Shown here in pieces: positions 36,043 to 45,451 of a stretch of DNA of 52,593 nucleotides (within the stretch, counting starts at the first letter, position 1; each line of letters begins with the position of its first letter). Both the position numbers and the translations under genes were made by a program. Origin of the DNA: Sinorhizobium shofinae (GTDB lineage Bacteria; Pseudomonadota; Alphaproteobacteria; Rhizobiales; Rhizobiaceae); assembly GCA_001704765.1 (NCBI GenBank), contig MBFK01000164.1, positions 1 to 52,593 on the forward strand, read 5' to 3'. Below the pieces are notes generated by a model, which saw only the letters and a program-made list of their open reading frames with translations, was not told the origin of the DNA and searched no databases.

Positions 36043-36453
36043 ATGGAATTCCACCAGGGAAGGCTTATCGATCACGTGCATCTGCGCGTCCAGGACCTCG
36101 GAGCCAGCAAGCGCTTCTATCAGGCGGTGCTTGGCACGCTTGGCCATCGGCCCACCTACGAGACCGACGCATTCCTTGCGTTCGACGAGTTCTTCGTCGA
36201 TCAGGCGGATGACTATCTGAGCCGCATTCATCTCGCTTTCCAGGCCGCCGACCGGGACGCGGTCCAGCGCTTCTACGACGCGGGCCTGGCAAATGGCGGC
36301 ACGGACAACGGCGCGCCGGGCGAGCGCCCCTATCATCCGGGCTACTTCGCTGCCTTCCTCCTCGATCCCGACGGCAACAATGTCGAGGCGGTCCATCATG
36401 GGCCGACGACACGCTCTTCCGCCGATGTCGTCGTCCGTCCCGTCGAGACTTGA
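36043..36453 (+). CDS. VOC/glyoxalase family protein
   Basis: 136 residues, one VOC domain. LIDHVHLRVQDLGASKRFYQAVL opens it with a His, and the end FLLDPDGNNVEAVHHG carries the Glu ligand typical of this fold. Such single-domain proteins include glyoxalases, fosfomycin- or bleomycin-resistance proteins and lyases; no sub-family motif decides. GTGGAGAAAAG precedes the ATG. Confidence 0.88.
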   Translation: MEFHQGRLIDHVHLRVQDLGASKRFYQAVLGTLGHRPTYETDAFLAFDEFFVDQADDYLSRIHLAFQAADRDAVQRFYDAGLANGGTDNGAPGERPYHPGYFAAFLLDPDGNNVEAVHHGPTTRSSADVVVRPVET

Positions 36454-36560
36454 GGCTCGATCGCCGGGAACAGAACCGGGAAGCGCGGGCGCTCCGGCCA
36501 ATGCCGGCATCGCCGCGCGCCGCCCGATCAGATAGGGTGGTCGGTCTAGACGGCCGGCGC

Positions 36561-37109
36561 CTATCGTTCCTTCAGTTCCATGAAACGGATGCGATTGTTG
36601 AACGGGTCGATGACCTGGAGCTCGAGCCGCGTTCCCTCGTCCTCGAGGCCGGGCCTCATGTAGCGGTAGTTCTTGGCGAGGAGTTCCTTGTGAAATGGAC
36701 GGATGCCTCTCATGTAGACGCACATATTTCCGCCGGGCGTCGCATCCCCCGCATGTTCGGAAAGATGCAACTTCAGTCCGCGCCGCGAGATCTGCGTGTA
36801 AAGTGGAAAATCGTCACCGTAACGGTGCTCCCAGTCGACGGTGAAGCCCAGGAAACCAAAATAAAATTCGTGCGCCTTTGCCACGTCGAAGATGCGAACG
36901 ATCGGCACTGCCTGCTCGAACTCGATCCCCGCACCGTCTCCGGCGGCGCCCGCAGCTTCAATTTTCGCCGACAGGATGTTCCAGGTGTTCAGCCCGAACT
37001 GGCGGGCGACGATCTCAAGCGCCTCGCTGTGGGTGATCATCGCTTGGTGGTCGGCAAGAGCCTCCCGCAGGGCCTTCGCCATGGCCTTCGCATCGCGATA
37101 GTCGCGCAT
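36561..37109 (-). CDS. Glyoxalase-superfamily protein with N-terminal helical domain
   Basis: 182 residues. An N-terminal helical segment (residues 1-50, with AKALREALADHQAMITHSEALEIVARQFGL and NTWNILSAKI) precedes a VOC domain of the bleomycin-resistance type (about 65-180, with EQAVPIVRIFDVAKAHEFYFGFLGFTVDW). This fused form is known as the glyoxalase-related family. It converges on the VOC gene at 36043. The function is unproven. Confidence 0.85.
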   Translation of the reverse strand: MRDYRDAKAMAKALREALADHQAMITHSEALEIVARQFGLNTWNILSAKIEAAGAAGDGAGIEFEQAVPIVRIFDVAKAHEFYFGFLGFTVDWEHRYGDDFPLYTQISRRGLKLHLSEHAGDATPGGNMCVYMRGIRPFHKELLAKNYRYMRPGLEDEGTRLELQVIDPFNNRIRFMELKER

Positions 37110-37315
37110 TTCCGTTCCTCGTCACGGCGAAGTCTTCGTCAGCGCCCGCATTGCCAACGCCCTCGCCCGACTGTTGAAACGGTGAGGAAGGATCAGGGGA
37201 GACGTTCGCCATGCCCATTGTCGGGCGCGAGCTGCTGGCCGCCTCCGGCCAAGCATGCAACCTAGCCGTTCGAACCGCCCTTGTCAGCCGGAATATTGCA
37301 CCTAGAATTGCCCTC

Positions 37316-38197
37316 CTAAACGTCGCCGCTCGAATGCGCCCAGTCCATGTAGAGATCGCGCGCCTTGGCCGTGATCGGGCCGGCTTGCAGATCGCGGTCG
37401 TCGAGGCGGGTCACCGGCAGAACCTTCGAATAGTTGCCGGTGGTGAAGATCTCGGCGGCCGCCTCGAAATCGGCCATCGTCAGGGTCGTTTCGATCACCT
37501 CGAAACCCGCCTCGCGCAGCAGGCCCATGACGCGCGAGCGCGTGATGCCGGCGAGGAAGGTCCGGTTGGCGGTCGGGGTGAAGACGACGCCGTCCTTGAC
37601 CATGAAGATATTGGAAGAGCCGGTCTCGGCGATGTTGCCGAGCATGTCGCGCACCAGCGCGTTGTCGAAGCCGCGCGAGCGCGCTTCCTTGAGGATGCGC
37701 GCATTGTTGGGATAGAGGCAGCCGGCCTTTGCGTCCGTCGGCATGCATTCGAGCGTTGGGCGGCGGAAGGGGGAGAGCGTCAGCGACGAGCCGGCGTGGC
37801 CGTTGCCCATCGGCGCCTCGAACAGGCAGAGGGCAAAACGGGTCGAATCCGGATCGACCGCCACGACACTCCAGGAGCCATGCTCGCCCCAATACATCGG
37901 CTTCACATAGAGCGCCGTCTTGCCGTCGAACTTCTTCACGCCTTCGAAGGTTAGAGCCTCGATCTCCTCGGCGGCCATGGTGGGCTTCAGGCCGAGCGCC
38001 TCTGCGGAGCGATTGACGCGCTGGCAATGGAGGTCGAGGTCCGGGGCGATGCCGTCGAACCAGCGGGCGCCGTCGAACACCGTCGAGCCCAGCCACATCG
38101 CATGGGACGTTGGGCCGATCAGCGGCGGATTGCCGGAAAGCCATTCACCGTCGACATAGGTCCAAGTGGTGGATCGGGGGGATGTATCGACGGCCAT
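37316..38197 (-). CDS. ilvE: Branched-chain amino acid aminotransferase (class IV PLP)
   Basis: 293 residues. The likely PLP lysine is Lys157 in TDAKAGCLYPN, and the following NIAETGSSNIFMV and GITRSRVM match the fold-IV signature. MWLGSTVFDGARWF and the YVKPMYWGE stretch suggest the branched-chain group, although D-alanine and ADCL-lyase relatives are similar. It makes Leu, Ile and Val from 2-oxo acids with glutamate. Ribosome site GAGGAGAG before ATG 38197. It lies near sodB, as in related rhizobial genomes. Confidence 0.88.
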   Translation of the reverse strand: MAVDTSPRSTTWTYVDGEWLSGNPPLIGPTSHAMWLGSTVFDGARWFDGIAPDLDLHCQRVNRSAEALGLKPTMAAEEIEALTFEGVKKFDGKTALYVKPMYWGEHGSWSVVAVDPDSTRFALCLFEAPMGNGHAGSSLTLSPFRRPTLECMPTDAKAGCLYPNNARILKEARSRGFDNALVRDMLGNIAETGSSNIFMVKDGVVFTPTANRTFLAGITRSRVMGLLREAGFEVIETTLTMADFEAAAEIFTTGNYSKVLPVTRLDDRDLQAGPITAKARDLYMDWAHSSGDV

Positions 38198-38356
38198 CGG
38201 ACTCTCCTCTCGTCTCGTTGTGTGCTCCTCCGGCTCTAGCCGGAAAAAGCAGCATTGGGGTGAATGGGTACATCAAAAAATGTCATGGCGTCCATTCTGG
38301 AGCCGCCCCGAGCGTCGTGCCAGAATACAACAAATTGCAATGGAGACTGATCGCCG

Positions 38357-39397
38357 ATGAAAGCGATGTATTACGATGTCTTCGAGAAAACGCCGGAAAT
38401 CCGGGCGGTCCCTGATCCGACGCCGAGCGAAAACGGAGTCGTCATCAAGGTCGAGGCGACGGGGCTCTGCCGCAGCGACTGGCACGGCTGGATGGGGCAC
38501 GACCCGGACATCCGCCTGCCGCACGTGCCGGGACACGAACTGGCGGGAACGATTGCCGCCACCGGGCGCGGCGTCGTACGCTACAAGGTCGGCGACCGGG
38601 TGACCGTGCCCTTCGTTTCCGGCTGCGGCCGCTGCGGCGAATGCCGTTCCGGCAATCAACAGGTCTGCGAGGCGCAGTTCCAGCCAGGCTTCACGAATTG
38701 GGGCTCCTTTGCCGAATATGTGGCACTCGACTTCGCCGACCAGAATCTCGTGCACCTGCCGGAGAGCATGGACTTTGCGACGGCTGCCAGCCTCGGCTGC
38801 CGCTTCGCCACCTCCTTCCGGGCGATCGCCGACCAGGCACGCGTTCAAGGCGGCGAATGGGTGGCGGTACACGGCTGCGGCGGCGTGGGTCTTTCGGCGA
38901 TCATGATCGCCGCGGCGCTTGGCGCCAATCCGATCGCCATCGACATTTCCGAGGAAAAGCTCGCATTAGCGCGGACGCTCGGCGCGGTCGCCGCGATCAA
39001 CGCTCGCGAGACGGATGACGTCGCCGGCGCCGTCCGGGAGATCACGCGAGGCGGCGCGCATGTCTCGATCGATGCGCTCGGCTCGCCCGTCACCTGCTTC
39101 AACTCGATCAAGAACCTGCGCCGCCGCGGCCGTCACGTCCAGGTCGGCCTAATGCTCGCGGAGCACGCGACGCCACAGATCCCGATGGCGCAGGTGATCG
39201 GCCACGAGCTCGAAATCTACGGCAGTCACGGCATGCAGGCCTGGCGCTATGACGCGATGCTGTCGATGATCACCGCCGGAAAGCTAGATCCGAAGCGGCT
39301 TATCGGCCGGGAAATCTCTCTGGAAGAGGCCGTGCCGGCGCTCGTGACGATGGACCGGGCCACCGATCTCGGCATCAACGTCATCACGCGGTTCTAA
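38357..39397 (+). CDS. Zinc-dependent alcohol dehydrogenase
   Basis: 346 residues, medium-chain family. Catalytic zinc ligands: Cys38, His60 and Glu61 (PGHE). Structural zinc: Cys90, Cys93, Cys96 and Cys104. The Rossmann loop is [14 protein letters not shown]. Similar to rhizobial broad-substrate or formaldehyde-independent ADHs; the alcohol is unknown. Divergent from ilvE with a 159-base gap. The next gene lies 69 bases downstream on the same strand. Confidence 0.92.
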   Translation: MKAMYYDVFEKTPEIRAVPDPTPSENGVVIKVEATGLCRSDWHGWMGHDPDIRLPHVPGHELAGTIAATGRGVVRYKVGDRVTVPFVSGCGRCGECRSGNQQVCEAQFQPGFTNWGSFAEYVALDFADQNLVHLPESMDFATAASLGCRFATSFRAIADQARVQGGEWVAVHGCGGVGLSAIMIAAALGANPIAIDISEEKLALARTLGAVAAINARETDDVAGAVREITRGGAHVSIDALGSPVTCFNSIKNLRRRGRHVQVGLMLAEHATPQIPMAQVIGHELEIYGSHGMQAWRYDAMLSMITAGKLDPKRLIGREISLEEAVPALVTMDRATDLGINVITRF

Positions 39398-39466
39398 TCG
39401 GGGATTCCGATCGCCCCGCCGCGCTGATATCCTGCGGCGAGCAAGACGAATCAGGGAGGTCTCGTC

Positions 39467-40018
39467 ATGGCGCTTGCGGCTCAAGCCACGGAAGGCGAAC
39501 TCTACCGGCCCGTTCTCGGCACCAATCCCGCCCATCCGAGCGGCTGGCCGGTGCGGGTGATCGTGAGCTCGCAGACGGAGGCGCGGCACAACCGCGCGCA
39601 CTGGACGCCGACGCATCTTGTCTCGATCCGCGCGCCCGCGACCCGCCTGCTTTCGATGATCGAACTGCCGCCGGAGCGGCATCTGGAACTTTATTTCGGC
39701 GACGCGACCGACTCGGATGCGCCGGACGCGGCGCGCGCCGAGGCGATCGAGGCGACCTTCGCCTTCATCGACGGGCTGCCGGAGGACGCTCACCTGCTGA
39801 TCCACTGCCTCAGAGGCATCGGCCGATCGACAGCGCTGACGCTCGGCATTCTGGCGCGCTACATGGAACCGGAGGAGGCGGCGGCAGCCCTGCACGCACT
39901 CCGCCCCGAGGCGAAGCCGAACCGACATGTGGTCGGCCTCTGCGACGCATCGCTCGGGCTCAAAGGCAAGCTCGCCAGACAGGCGCTGCGCTTCCCCACA
40001 AAGATTTGGAAAGGCTGA
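39467..40018 (+). CDS. Protein tyrosine/dual-specificity phosphatase-like protein
   Basis: 183 residues. The phosphatase loop HCLRGIGRST (Cys114 to Arg120, the CX5R motif) is intact, and the aspartate-rich stretch FGDATDSDAPDA may be the general-acid loop. Rhizobia contain many such proteins annotated as tyrosine phosphatases. The substrate is unknown. AGGGAGG ribosome site. Confidence 0.85.
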   Translation: MALAAQATEGELYRPVLGTNPAHPSGWPVRVIVSSQTEARHNRAHWTPTHLVSIRAPATRLLSMIELPPERHLELYFGDATDSDAPDAARAEAIEATFAFIDGLPEDAHLLIHCLRGIGRSTALTLGILARYMEPEEAAAALHALRPEAKPNRHVVGLCDASLGLKGKLARQALRFPTKIWKG

Positions 40019-40176
40019 GCAATCACGGCGGCAACCGTTTCATTGTGCGGCGCACAAAAATCTGACATGATCCCCTAAAACAAAAATGGCGAAGCGGCGC
40101 GTTCTTCGTCGCAGCAGCATCGTTTTCGGCAGCCGATCGAGAGCGCCGCCGACGATGATAAAGACGGGAGAGTTCA

Positions 40177-40839
40177 ATGTCTCATGCGGCCTACGTCTTC
40201 GATGCCTATGGCACGCTGTTCGATGTCCATGCGGCCGTGCGCCGACACGCCGAGGCAATAGGCCCGGACGGCCAGGCTTTCTCCGAGCTCTGGCGCGCCA
40301 AGCAGCTCGAATATTCCTGGGTGCGCTCGCTGATGGGCGCCTATGTCGATTTCTGGCAATTGACCGAGCAATCGCTGGATTACGCGTTTGCGCGCTTTCC
40401 CTCCGCCGATCCGAAGCTCAAGAAGCGTCTCCTGGATGCCTACTGGGCGCTTGATTGCTATCCGGAGGTCCCGGCCGTGCTGCGAGGATTGAAGGAGCGC
40501 GGCGCCCGCATCGCCATTCTCTCGAACGGCTCGCCGGCCATGCTTGCATCTGCCGTCAAGAATGCCGCCCTCGACATCATCATCGACGACGTCTTCTCGG
40601 TCGATGCGGTCAAGGCCTTCAAGACGGCACCGGCCGTCTATGACCTGGTGACGACCCAATACCGGCTCTATCCGCGTGCGGTTTCGTTCCAGTCGTCGAA
40701 CCGCTTCGACATTGCAGGCGCCACCAAGTTCGGCTTCCGCACGGTCTGGATCAACCGCGCCGACATGCCCGACGAGTACAAGGATTATGGCCCGTCGCTC
40801 ATCCTCCCTTCGCTGGAAAGCCTGCAGTTCGGCATATGA
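40177..40839 (+). CDS. Haloacid dehalogenase type II (L-2-haloacid dehalogenase)
   Basis: 220 residues. Nucleophile Asp9 in VFDAYGTLFD, the LSNGSPAML motif with the conserved Ser, Lys in AVKAFKTAP, and FQSSNRFDIAGA near the end are the HAD type II motifs; most family members have SSNAWD in the last. It releases halide from L-2-haloacids, or serves another HAD reaction. It sits directly before tam, with 12 bases between, so the two are co-transcribed. Confidence 0.9.
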   Translation: MSHAAYVFDAYGTLFDVHAAVRRHAEAIGPDGQAFSELWRAKQLEYSWVRSLMGAYVDFWQLTEQSLDYAFARFPSADPKLKKRLLDAYWALDCYPEVPAVLRGLKERGARIAILSNGSPAMLASAVKNAALDIIIDDVFSVDAVKAFKTAPAVYDLVTTQYRLYPRAVSFQSSNRFDIAGATKFGFRTVWINRADMPDEYKDYGPSLILPSLESLQFGI

Positions 40840-40851
40840 AGGAGCGTCACA

Positions 40852-41625
40852 ATGGCCTGGTCGGCAGCGCAATATGTGAAGTTCGAGGACGAGCGGACGC
40901 GGCCGGCGCGCGACCTCCTAGCCCAGGTCCCTGACCTGCCCGCCGGCCCCGCCTTCGACCTCGGCTGCGGACCGGGCAATTCGACACAACTCATCCTCGA
41001 ACGCTTTCCGAACAACCCGCTCGTGGGCATCGACAGCGACGAGAACATGCTGGAGGCCGCCCGCAAACGGCTGCTCGGTCTCCGCTTCGAAAGGGCCGAT
41101 CTTGCGGGTTGGACGCCGCCGCAGGGGGCTGCGCTTTTCTTCGCCAACGCCGTCTTTCAATGGCTGCCGAAGCATATTGACATTTTCGAGCGGCTCGTTG
41201 AGGCGCTGGCGCCCGGCGGCACGCTAGCCGTGCAGATGCCCGACAATCTCGACGAGCCGTCGCATCTCCTGATGCAGGAAACGGCCGAGGAGCGGGCTTT
41301 CGCCCAGGCCTATGGCGGGCGGACGATCAGGCGGTTGCCCCTGCCCTCCCCGAGAACCTATTTCGAAAGGCTGGCCCCGAAGGCGGCGCGGGTCGAAGTC
41401 TGGCACACGGTCTACTACCACCCGCTTGCCAGCGCGAATGCCATCGTCGAATGGGTGAAAGGCACGGGCTTGCGCCCCTATCTCGACGCGCTGCCCGCCA
41501 ACCGGCGCAAAGATTACCTCGCCGCCTATGCCGAGAAGATCCGCAGGGCCTATCCGGTGATGGACGACGGGCGCGTGCTGCTGCGCTTTCCCCGCTTGTT
41601 CATCGTCGCCGTCAAGGCGCACTAG
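40852..41625 (+). CDS. tam: Trans-aconitate 2-methyltransferase
   Basis: 257 residues. The SAM-binding motif [11 protein letters not shown] and the acidic loop GIDSDENM are seen, and the family stretch [21 protein letters not shown] with [10 protein letters not shown] is specific to Tam. It methylates trans-aconitate, a toxic isomer that inhibits aconitase. AAGGAGCG precedes the ATG. Co-transcribed with the dehalogenase upstream. Confidence 0.93.
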   Translation: MAWSAAQYVKFEDERTRPARDLLAQVPDLPAGPAFDLGCGPGNSTQLILERFPNNPLVGIDSDENMLEAARKRLLGLRFERADLAGWTPPQGAALFFANAVFQWLPKHIDIFERLVEALAPGGTLAVQMPDNLDEPSHLLMQETAEERAFAQAYGGRTIRRLPLPSPRTYFERLAPKAARVEVWHTVYYHPLASANAIVEWVKGTGLRPYLDALPANRRKDYLAAYAEKIRRAYPVMDDGRVLLRFPRLFIVAVKAH

Positions 41626-41733
41626 ACCCGACGACGAACGATCTTCGGCCGCCTTGAAGGTTCGACCGACCGCGACAAGTATAGGAGGATGTCTGTTCAT
41701 TTCCCTGCCGCGACTCTGATCAAGGAGCCCTCC

Positions 41734-42570
41734 ATGCATGCAGTCAATTCCAATGGCGCCAACATCCCCGCCCTCGGTTTCGGCACTTTCCGCATGCCGG
41801 GAGTCGAGGTGCTTCGGATCCTGCCTCAAGCCCTGAAGATCGGTTTTCGCCATGTGGACACCGCGCAGGCCTATGGAAACGAGGCGGAGGTCGGGGAAGT
41901 CATCCACCGTTCCGGCATTCCGCGCGCCGACATCTTCCTGACGACGAAGGTCTGGGTCGACAAATATCGCCATGACCACTTCGTCGCCTCGGTCGACGAG
42001 AGTCTTAGAAAGCTGAAGACGGATCACGTCGATCTGCTGCTCTTGCACTGGCCTGGCGGCAGCGACGTGCCGATGGCCGAGCGCATCGGCGCGCTGAATG
42101 AGGTTCAAAAGGCGGGCAAGGTGCGCCATATCGGCGTCAGCAACTTCAACACCGCACAGATGGAGGAAGCCGTAGGCCTCAGCGCTGCGCCGATTGCGAC
42201 CAATCAGGTCGAATACCACCCCTACCTCGACCAGACGAAGGTGCTGCAGGCGGCCCGACGGCACTGCATGTCGCTCACTGCCTATTATGCCATGGCCAAC
42301 GGCAAGGTGCCTTCCGACCAACTGCTAAACGACATCGGCGCCCGCCACGGCAAGACCGCGGCGCAGGTGGTTCTGAGATGGCTCGTGCAGCAGCAGGATG
42401 TAATTGCACTCTCGAAAACCGCCACCGAGACGCGGCTCAAGGAAAATTTCGCGATCTTCGATTTCGCGCTGACGCGGGAGGAAATGGCGGCGATCCGAGG
42501 GCTTGCCCGCCCGGACGGCCGGATCGTCAACCCGGCAGGCCTTGCGCCGGTATGGGACGAAGCCGCTTGA
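41734..42570 (+). CDS. Aldo/keto reductase, 2,5-diketo-D-gluconate reductase type
   Basis: 278 residues. The catalytic tetrad is visible: Asp and Tyr in HVDTAQAYGNE, Lys in TTKVW and His in LLLLHWP. ALGFGTFRM is the family opening. NADPH use is expected. AAGGAG lies 9 bases upstream of ATG 41734; the frame is open to 41689. The C-terminal NPAGLAPVWD is shared with gluconate-reductase-like members. gcd makes gluconate earlier in the window, but a link is speculation. Confidence 0.9.
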   Translation: MHAVNSNGANIPALGFGTFRMPGVEVLRILPQALKIGFRHVDTAQAYGNEAEVGEVIHRSGIPRADIFLTTKVWVDKYRHDHFVASVDESLRKLKTDHVDLLLLHWPGGSDVPMAERIGALNEVQKAGKVRHIGVSNFNTAQMEEAVGLSAAPIATNQVEYHPYLDQTKVLQAARRHCMSLTAYYAMANGKVPSDQLLNDIGARHGKTAAQVVLRWLVQQQDVIALSKTATETRLKENFAIFDFALTREEMAAIRGLARPDGRIVNPAGLAPVWDEAA

Positions 42571-42626
42571 CCTGCATGAGAGGCAGGATGCGGGACGAAT
42601 GCCCCGCTTATCCTCGTCCCGCACTT

Positions 42627-42653
42627 AAAAAAACCCGCCGGGGTGCCCCGGCG
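42627..42653 (-). terminator. Terminator after the DUF2267-like gene
   Basis: Minus strand: CGCCGGGG and CCCCGGCG arms with a tiny loop, followed by a run of seven T. It is 37 bases after the stop and also faces the convergent aldo/keto reductase gene. Confidence 0.85.
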
Positions 42654-42689
42654 AGTGTTTGAAGGCATCTAGACGGACTCACGCGCCGA

Positions 42690-43082
42690 TCAGACGAACT
42701 GGCTGAGACCCGGAACGGAGGCGACCACCTCGTCGACGACCTCCTCGCCGGCCTTTTCCTTGGCATAGGCGATGGTTTCCCGGGCAAGCCCGGTGATCTC
42801 GCCCATGCCGAGCCCCTCACTCATCAGTTGTTGGCCGAGCGCCATGACGCCGCCGCCGCCGATCGCCGACATGAGACCGCCGAGCAGGCCGCCGCCATTG
42901 CCGCCCTCGCCGTTATACTGAGCGACCAGTTCAGGTGCGCCGGGAATCGCCTCGATCATCCGGGCGACCGGCCCTTCGGCCGCTTCGCGCTGGAGGAAAC
43001 CAAGGATAATGCCCACCGCCTTCTCCGCCGTTGCGGGCTCAATACCGACATTTTCCGCCACGCGCGTGACCAGTTCACTCAT
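42690..43082 (-). CDS. DUF2267-like small helical protein
   Basis: 130 residues, no signal peptide. The first half is helical (VGIEPATAEKAVGIILGFLQREAAEG), followed by a glycine-rich centre (GEGGNGGGLLGGLMSAIGGGG) and a helical second half ending at VPGLSQFV. It resembles DUF2267/DUF2780-type proteins; the assignment is tentative. GAGGAGAT precedes ATG 43082. A dyad TTGACGTTGACGTCAA lies 21 bases upstream. Confidence 0.7.
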   Translation of the reverse strand: MSELVTRVAENVGIEPATAEKAVGIILGFLQREAAEGPVARMIEAIPGAPELVAQYNGEGGNGGGLLGGLMSAIGGGGVMALGQQLMSEGLGMGEITGLARETIAYAKEKAGEEVVDEVVASVPGLSQFV

Positions 43083-43395
43083 GGAAATCTCCTCGTGTAA
43101 TTTTGACGTTGACGTCAAGGTAAATTATCGCTTCCGAAATGACAATAGCACTTGGCGGCTGATCCGTCCCACGGTCGCGCCAAAGCGGGGTAAGTTCCGT
43201 CCGAGCAGTCGCTCTGGAAACCTGCCGAATGCCCTGCGCCTGATGGAGCAAACCGCTGGCGGCTGCAATCATGTTGCCGGGCGCAGACGCACCGCCTATA
43301 ACAAAAGCAATACGATATTTCGATGACGGACTTTGTACGACATCCGGCAAATGCCCGGTTCCATTGACAAAATCGATTCGACGGAGAGGAATGCC
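43083..43395. other. Divergent intergenic region, DUF2267-like / HerA-like
   Basis: About 310 bases. It contains the dyad at 43103-43118; the rest has no recognised site. Confidence 0.4.
43103..43118. promoter_or_regulatory. Dyad operator TTGACGT..ACGTCAA
   Basis: TTGACGTTGACGTCAA contains the perfect palindrome TTGACGTCAA (43109-43118) plus an overlapping TTGACG. It resembles sites of MerR-type regulators of fatty or branched-chain acid catabolism in Proteobacteria. It lies upstream of the DUF2267-like gene. Confidence 0.4.
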
Positions 43396-44949
43396 ATGCT
43401 GCAGGAAGGCAAGCTCTATATCGGGACCAGCCGCAAGCCAGACGATTCGATCAACAAGCCCGAATATCTGGAACTGAAGTTCGGCAACCGCCATGGGCTG
43501 GTCACCGGCGCCACCGGCACCGGCAAGACCGTGACGCTGCAGATTCTTGCCGAGGGCTTCTCGAATGCCGGCGTTCCGGTCTTCTGCGCCGACGTTAAGG
43601 GCGATCTGTCCGGCATCGGCGCGATCGGCGAGGCGAAGGACTTCCTTGTCAAGCGCGCCGAGCAGATCGGCCTTTCGCCCTATGATTTCCAGGAGTTCCC
43701 GGTGATCTTCTGGGATCTCTACGGCGAAAAGGGCCACCGGGTCCGCACGACGCTCTCGGAGATGGGACCGCTTCTCCTGTCGCGGCTGATGAATGCCAGC
43801 GACGCCCAGGAGGGCGTCTTGAACATCGCCTTCAAGATCGCCGACGAAGGCGGCCTGCCGCTCCTCGACCTCAAGGACCTGCAGTCGCTGCTCAACTACA
43901 TGGGCGAGAATGCGAGCGAACTCTCCAACCAGTTTGGCTTCATCTCCAAGTCTTCCTTGGGCTCGATCCAGCGCGAGCTCCTGATCCTTGAACAGCAGGG
44001 TGCCGAACACTTCTTCGGCGAGCCGGCGCTGAAGATCACCGACATCATGCGCACGACGAATGACGGGCGCGGCGCAATCTCGGTGCTCGCGGCCGACAAG
44101 CTGATGATGAATCCGAGGCTCTATGCGACCTTCCTGCTCTGGCTCCTGTCGGAGCTTTTCGAGGAACTGCCGGAGGTCGGTGATCCGGACAAGCCGAAAC
44201 TGGTGTTCTTCTTCGACGAGGCGCATCTCCTCTTCAACGACGCGCCGAAGGTGCTCGTCGAGCGCGTCGAACAGGTGGTCCGGCTGATCCGCTCCAAGGG
44301 CGTCGGCGTCTATTTCGTCACCCAGAACCCACTCGACGTGCCGGAAACCGTGCTCGCCCAGCTCGGCAATCGCGTCCAGCATGCGCTGCGCGCCTATTCG
44401 CCGCGCGAGCAAAAGGCGGTGAAGACGGCGGCCGACACGTTCCGCCCCAATCCGGATTTCGACTGCGCCGAGGTGATCACCAATCTCGGCACCGGAGAGG
44501 CGCTGGTCTCGACGCTCGAGGGCAAGGGTTCGCCGTCGATGGTAGAGCGGACCTTGATCCGGCCGCCGGCCTCGCGGCTCGGTCCGTTGACGGAGGCCGA
44601 GCGGCAGAACGTGATAAATGTCAGCCCGGTGCGTGGACTCTATGACGAGGACTTCGACCGGGAATCGGCCTACGAGATCCTGGTCAAGCGGGCTGAAAAG
44701 GCGGCAGAGGCGGCCCAGCAGGCGGAAGCACCGGCGGCCGAAGAGCAGAACGGCCGCAGCCGCTGGACCCTCCCCGGCTTTGGGGACGACGCGGAAGAGG
44801 CAGCTCCGGGTCGGCAGGCCCGGCCGCGCTCATCCGGCTACCAGCGCGAAACGATCATGGAGGCCGCGATGAAATCGGTCGCCCGCACCGTCGCGACCCA
44901 AGTGGGACGGGCGCTGGTTCGCGGCATTCTCGGCAGCCTGAAGCGATAG
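43396..44949 (+). CDS. HerA-like/YjgR ATPase (DUF853)
   Basis: 517 residues. Walker A is GATGTGKT (residues 38-45) and Walker B is VFFFDEAHLLF; the VYFVTQNPLDVP segment is the sensor-like motif of the HerA/YjgR group. The opening MLQEGKLYIGTS fits DUF853. The C-terminal 70 residues are rich in Ala, Glu and Arg. No NurA nuclease gene is nearby, so it is the stand-alone bacterial form of unknown function. GGAGAGG is the ribosome site for ATG 43396; the frame is open back to 43333. Confidence 0.92.
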   Translation: MLQEGKLYIGTSRKPDDSINKPEYLELKFGNRHGLVTGATGTGKTVTLQILAEGFSNAGVPVFCADVKGDLSGIGAIGEAKDFLVKRAEQIGLSPYDFQEFPVIFWDLYGEKGHRVRTTLSEMGPLLLSRLMNASDAQEGVLNIAFKIADEGGLPLLDLKDLQSLLNYMGENASELSNQFGFISKSSLGSIQRELLILEQQGAEHFFGEPALKITDIMRTTNDGRGAISVLAADKLMMNPRLYATFLLWLLSELFEELPEVGDPDKPKLVFFFDEAHLLFNDAPKVLVERVEQVVRLIRSKGVGVYFVTQNPLDVPETVLAQLGNRVQHALRAYSPREQKAVKTAADTFRPNPDFDCAEVITNLGTGEALVSTLEGKGSPSMVERTLIRPPASRLGPLTEAERQNVINVSPVRGLYDEDFDRESAYEILVKRAEKAAEAAQQAEAPAAEEQNGRSRWTLPGFGDDAEEAAPGRQARPRSSGYQRETIMEAAMKSVARTVATQVGRALVRGILGSLKR

Positions 44950-45067
44950 GCTGGACAAAAGCAAACCGGGTGGGCTTGCGCTCGCGCCCCTCTCCCGCAT
45001 ACGGAAGCAGCCGCGACTTCGCATCGGCAATGCCGCCGCTGGGCTGTCGCCCCGGAAAGGACCAGCC

Positions 45068-45280
45068 ATGGACGTCAAGGATTCGAACGGTGCCATCCTC
45101 AAGGATGGTGACAATGTCACTCTTACCAAGGACCTGAAGGTGAAGGGCACCTCGACCACGCTGAAGCGCGGTACGCTGGTGAAAGGCATCCGCCTGACGG
45201 ACAATCCGGACGAGGTCGAATGCCGCGTCGAAAAGGTCAAGGGGCTGGTGCTGCGCACCGAATTTCTCAAGAAAGCCTGA
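45068..45280 (+). CDS. YjdM/PhnA-type small protein
   Basis: 70 residues. MDVKDSNGAILKDGDNVTLTKDLKVKG and the GIRLTDNPDEVECRVEKVKG segment are the C-terminal domain of YjdM (old name PhnA). The N-terminal zinc ribbon of the longer E. coli protein is absent. Despite the old name, no role in phosphonate use is shown. AAAGGA precedes the ATG. It is next to, and downstream of, the HerA-like gene. Confidence 0.9.
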   Translation: MDVKDSNGAILKDGDNVTLTKDLKVKGTSTTLKRGTLVKGIRLTDNPDEVECRVEKVKGLVLRTEFLKKA

Positions 45281-45297
45281 TTGCCTCCTCTACAGCG

Positions 45298-45385
45298 CGG
45301 CGCGTCTTACAAGACGCACAGAGGTCGTAGCAGTTTGAATTGCTGCATGTTTTTATCCTTAAATCGGCTCCGATTTAAGGAAGTA
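45298..45385 (+). repeat. RIME-like two-hairpin intergenic repeat, copy 3
   Basis: Small hairpin (GCGTCTTACAAGACGC), core TAGCAGTTTGAATTGCTGCAT, then a second hairpin with perfect arms CCTTAAATCGG and CCGATTTAAGG around CT. It is the best-conserved of the three copies. Confidence 0.8.
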
Positions 45386-45400
45386 GTGGGTGAGACGTTG

Positions 45401-45430
45401 AACTGAAGCCCGCAGCTGCGGGCTTCAGTT
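45401..45430. terminator. 30-base perfect palindrome after ohr
   Basis: Arms AACTGAAGCCCGCAG and CTGCGGGCTTCAGTT are fully complementary, with no spacer. It begins 22 bases after the ohr stop (minus strand). No T-run follows on either strand, so a terminator role is only likely. Confidence 0.5.
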
Positions 45431-45451
45431 GAAGATAATCACGATATCCTA

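Noticed and set aside
43075..44412. 445-codon minus-strand frame
   Set aside because: Antisense shadow of the HerA-like ATPase.
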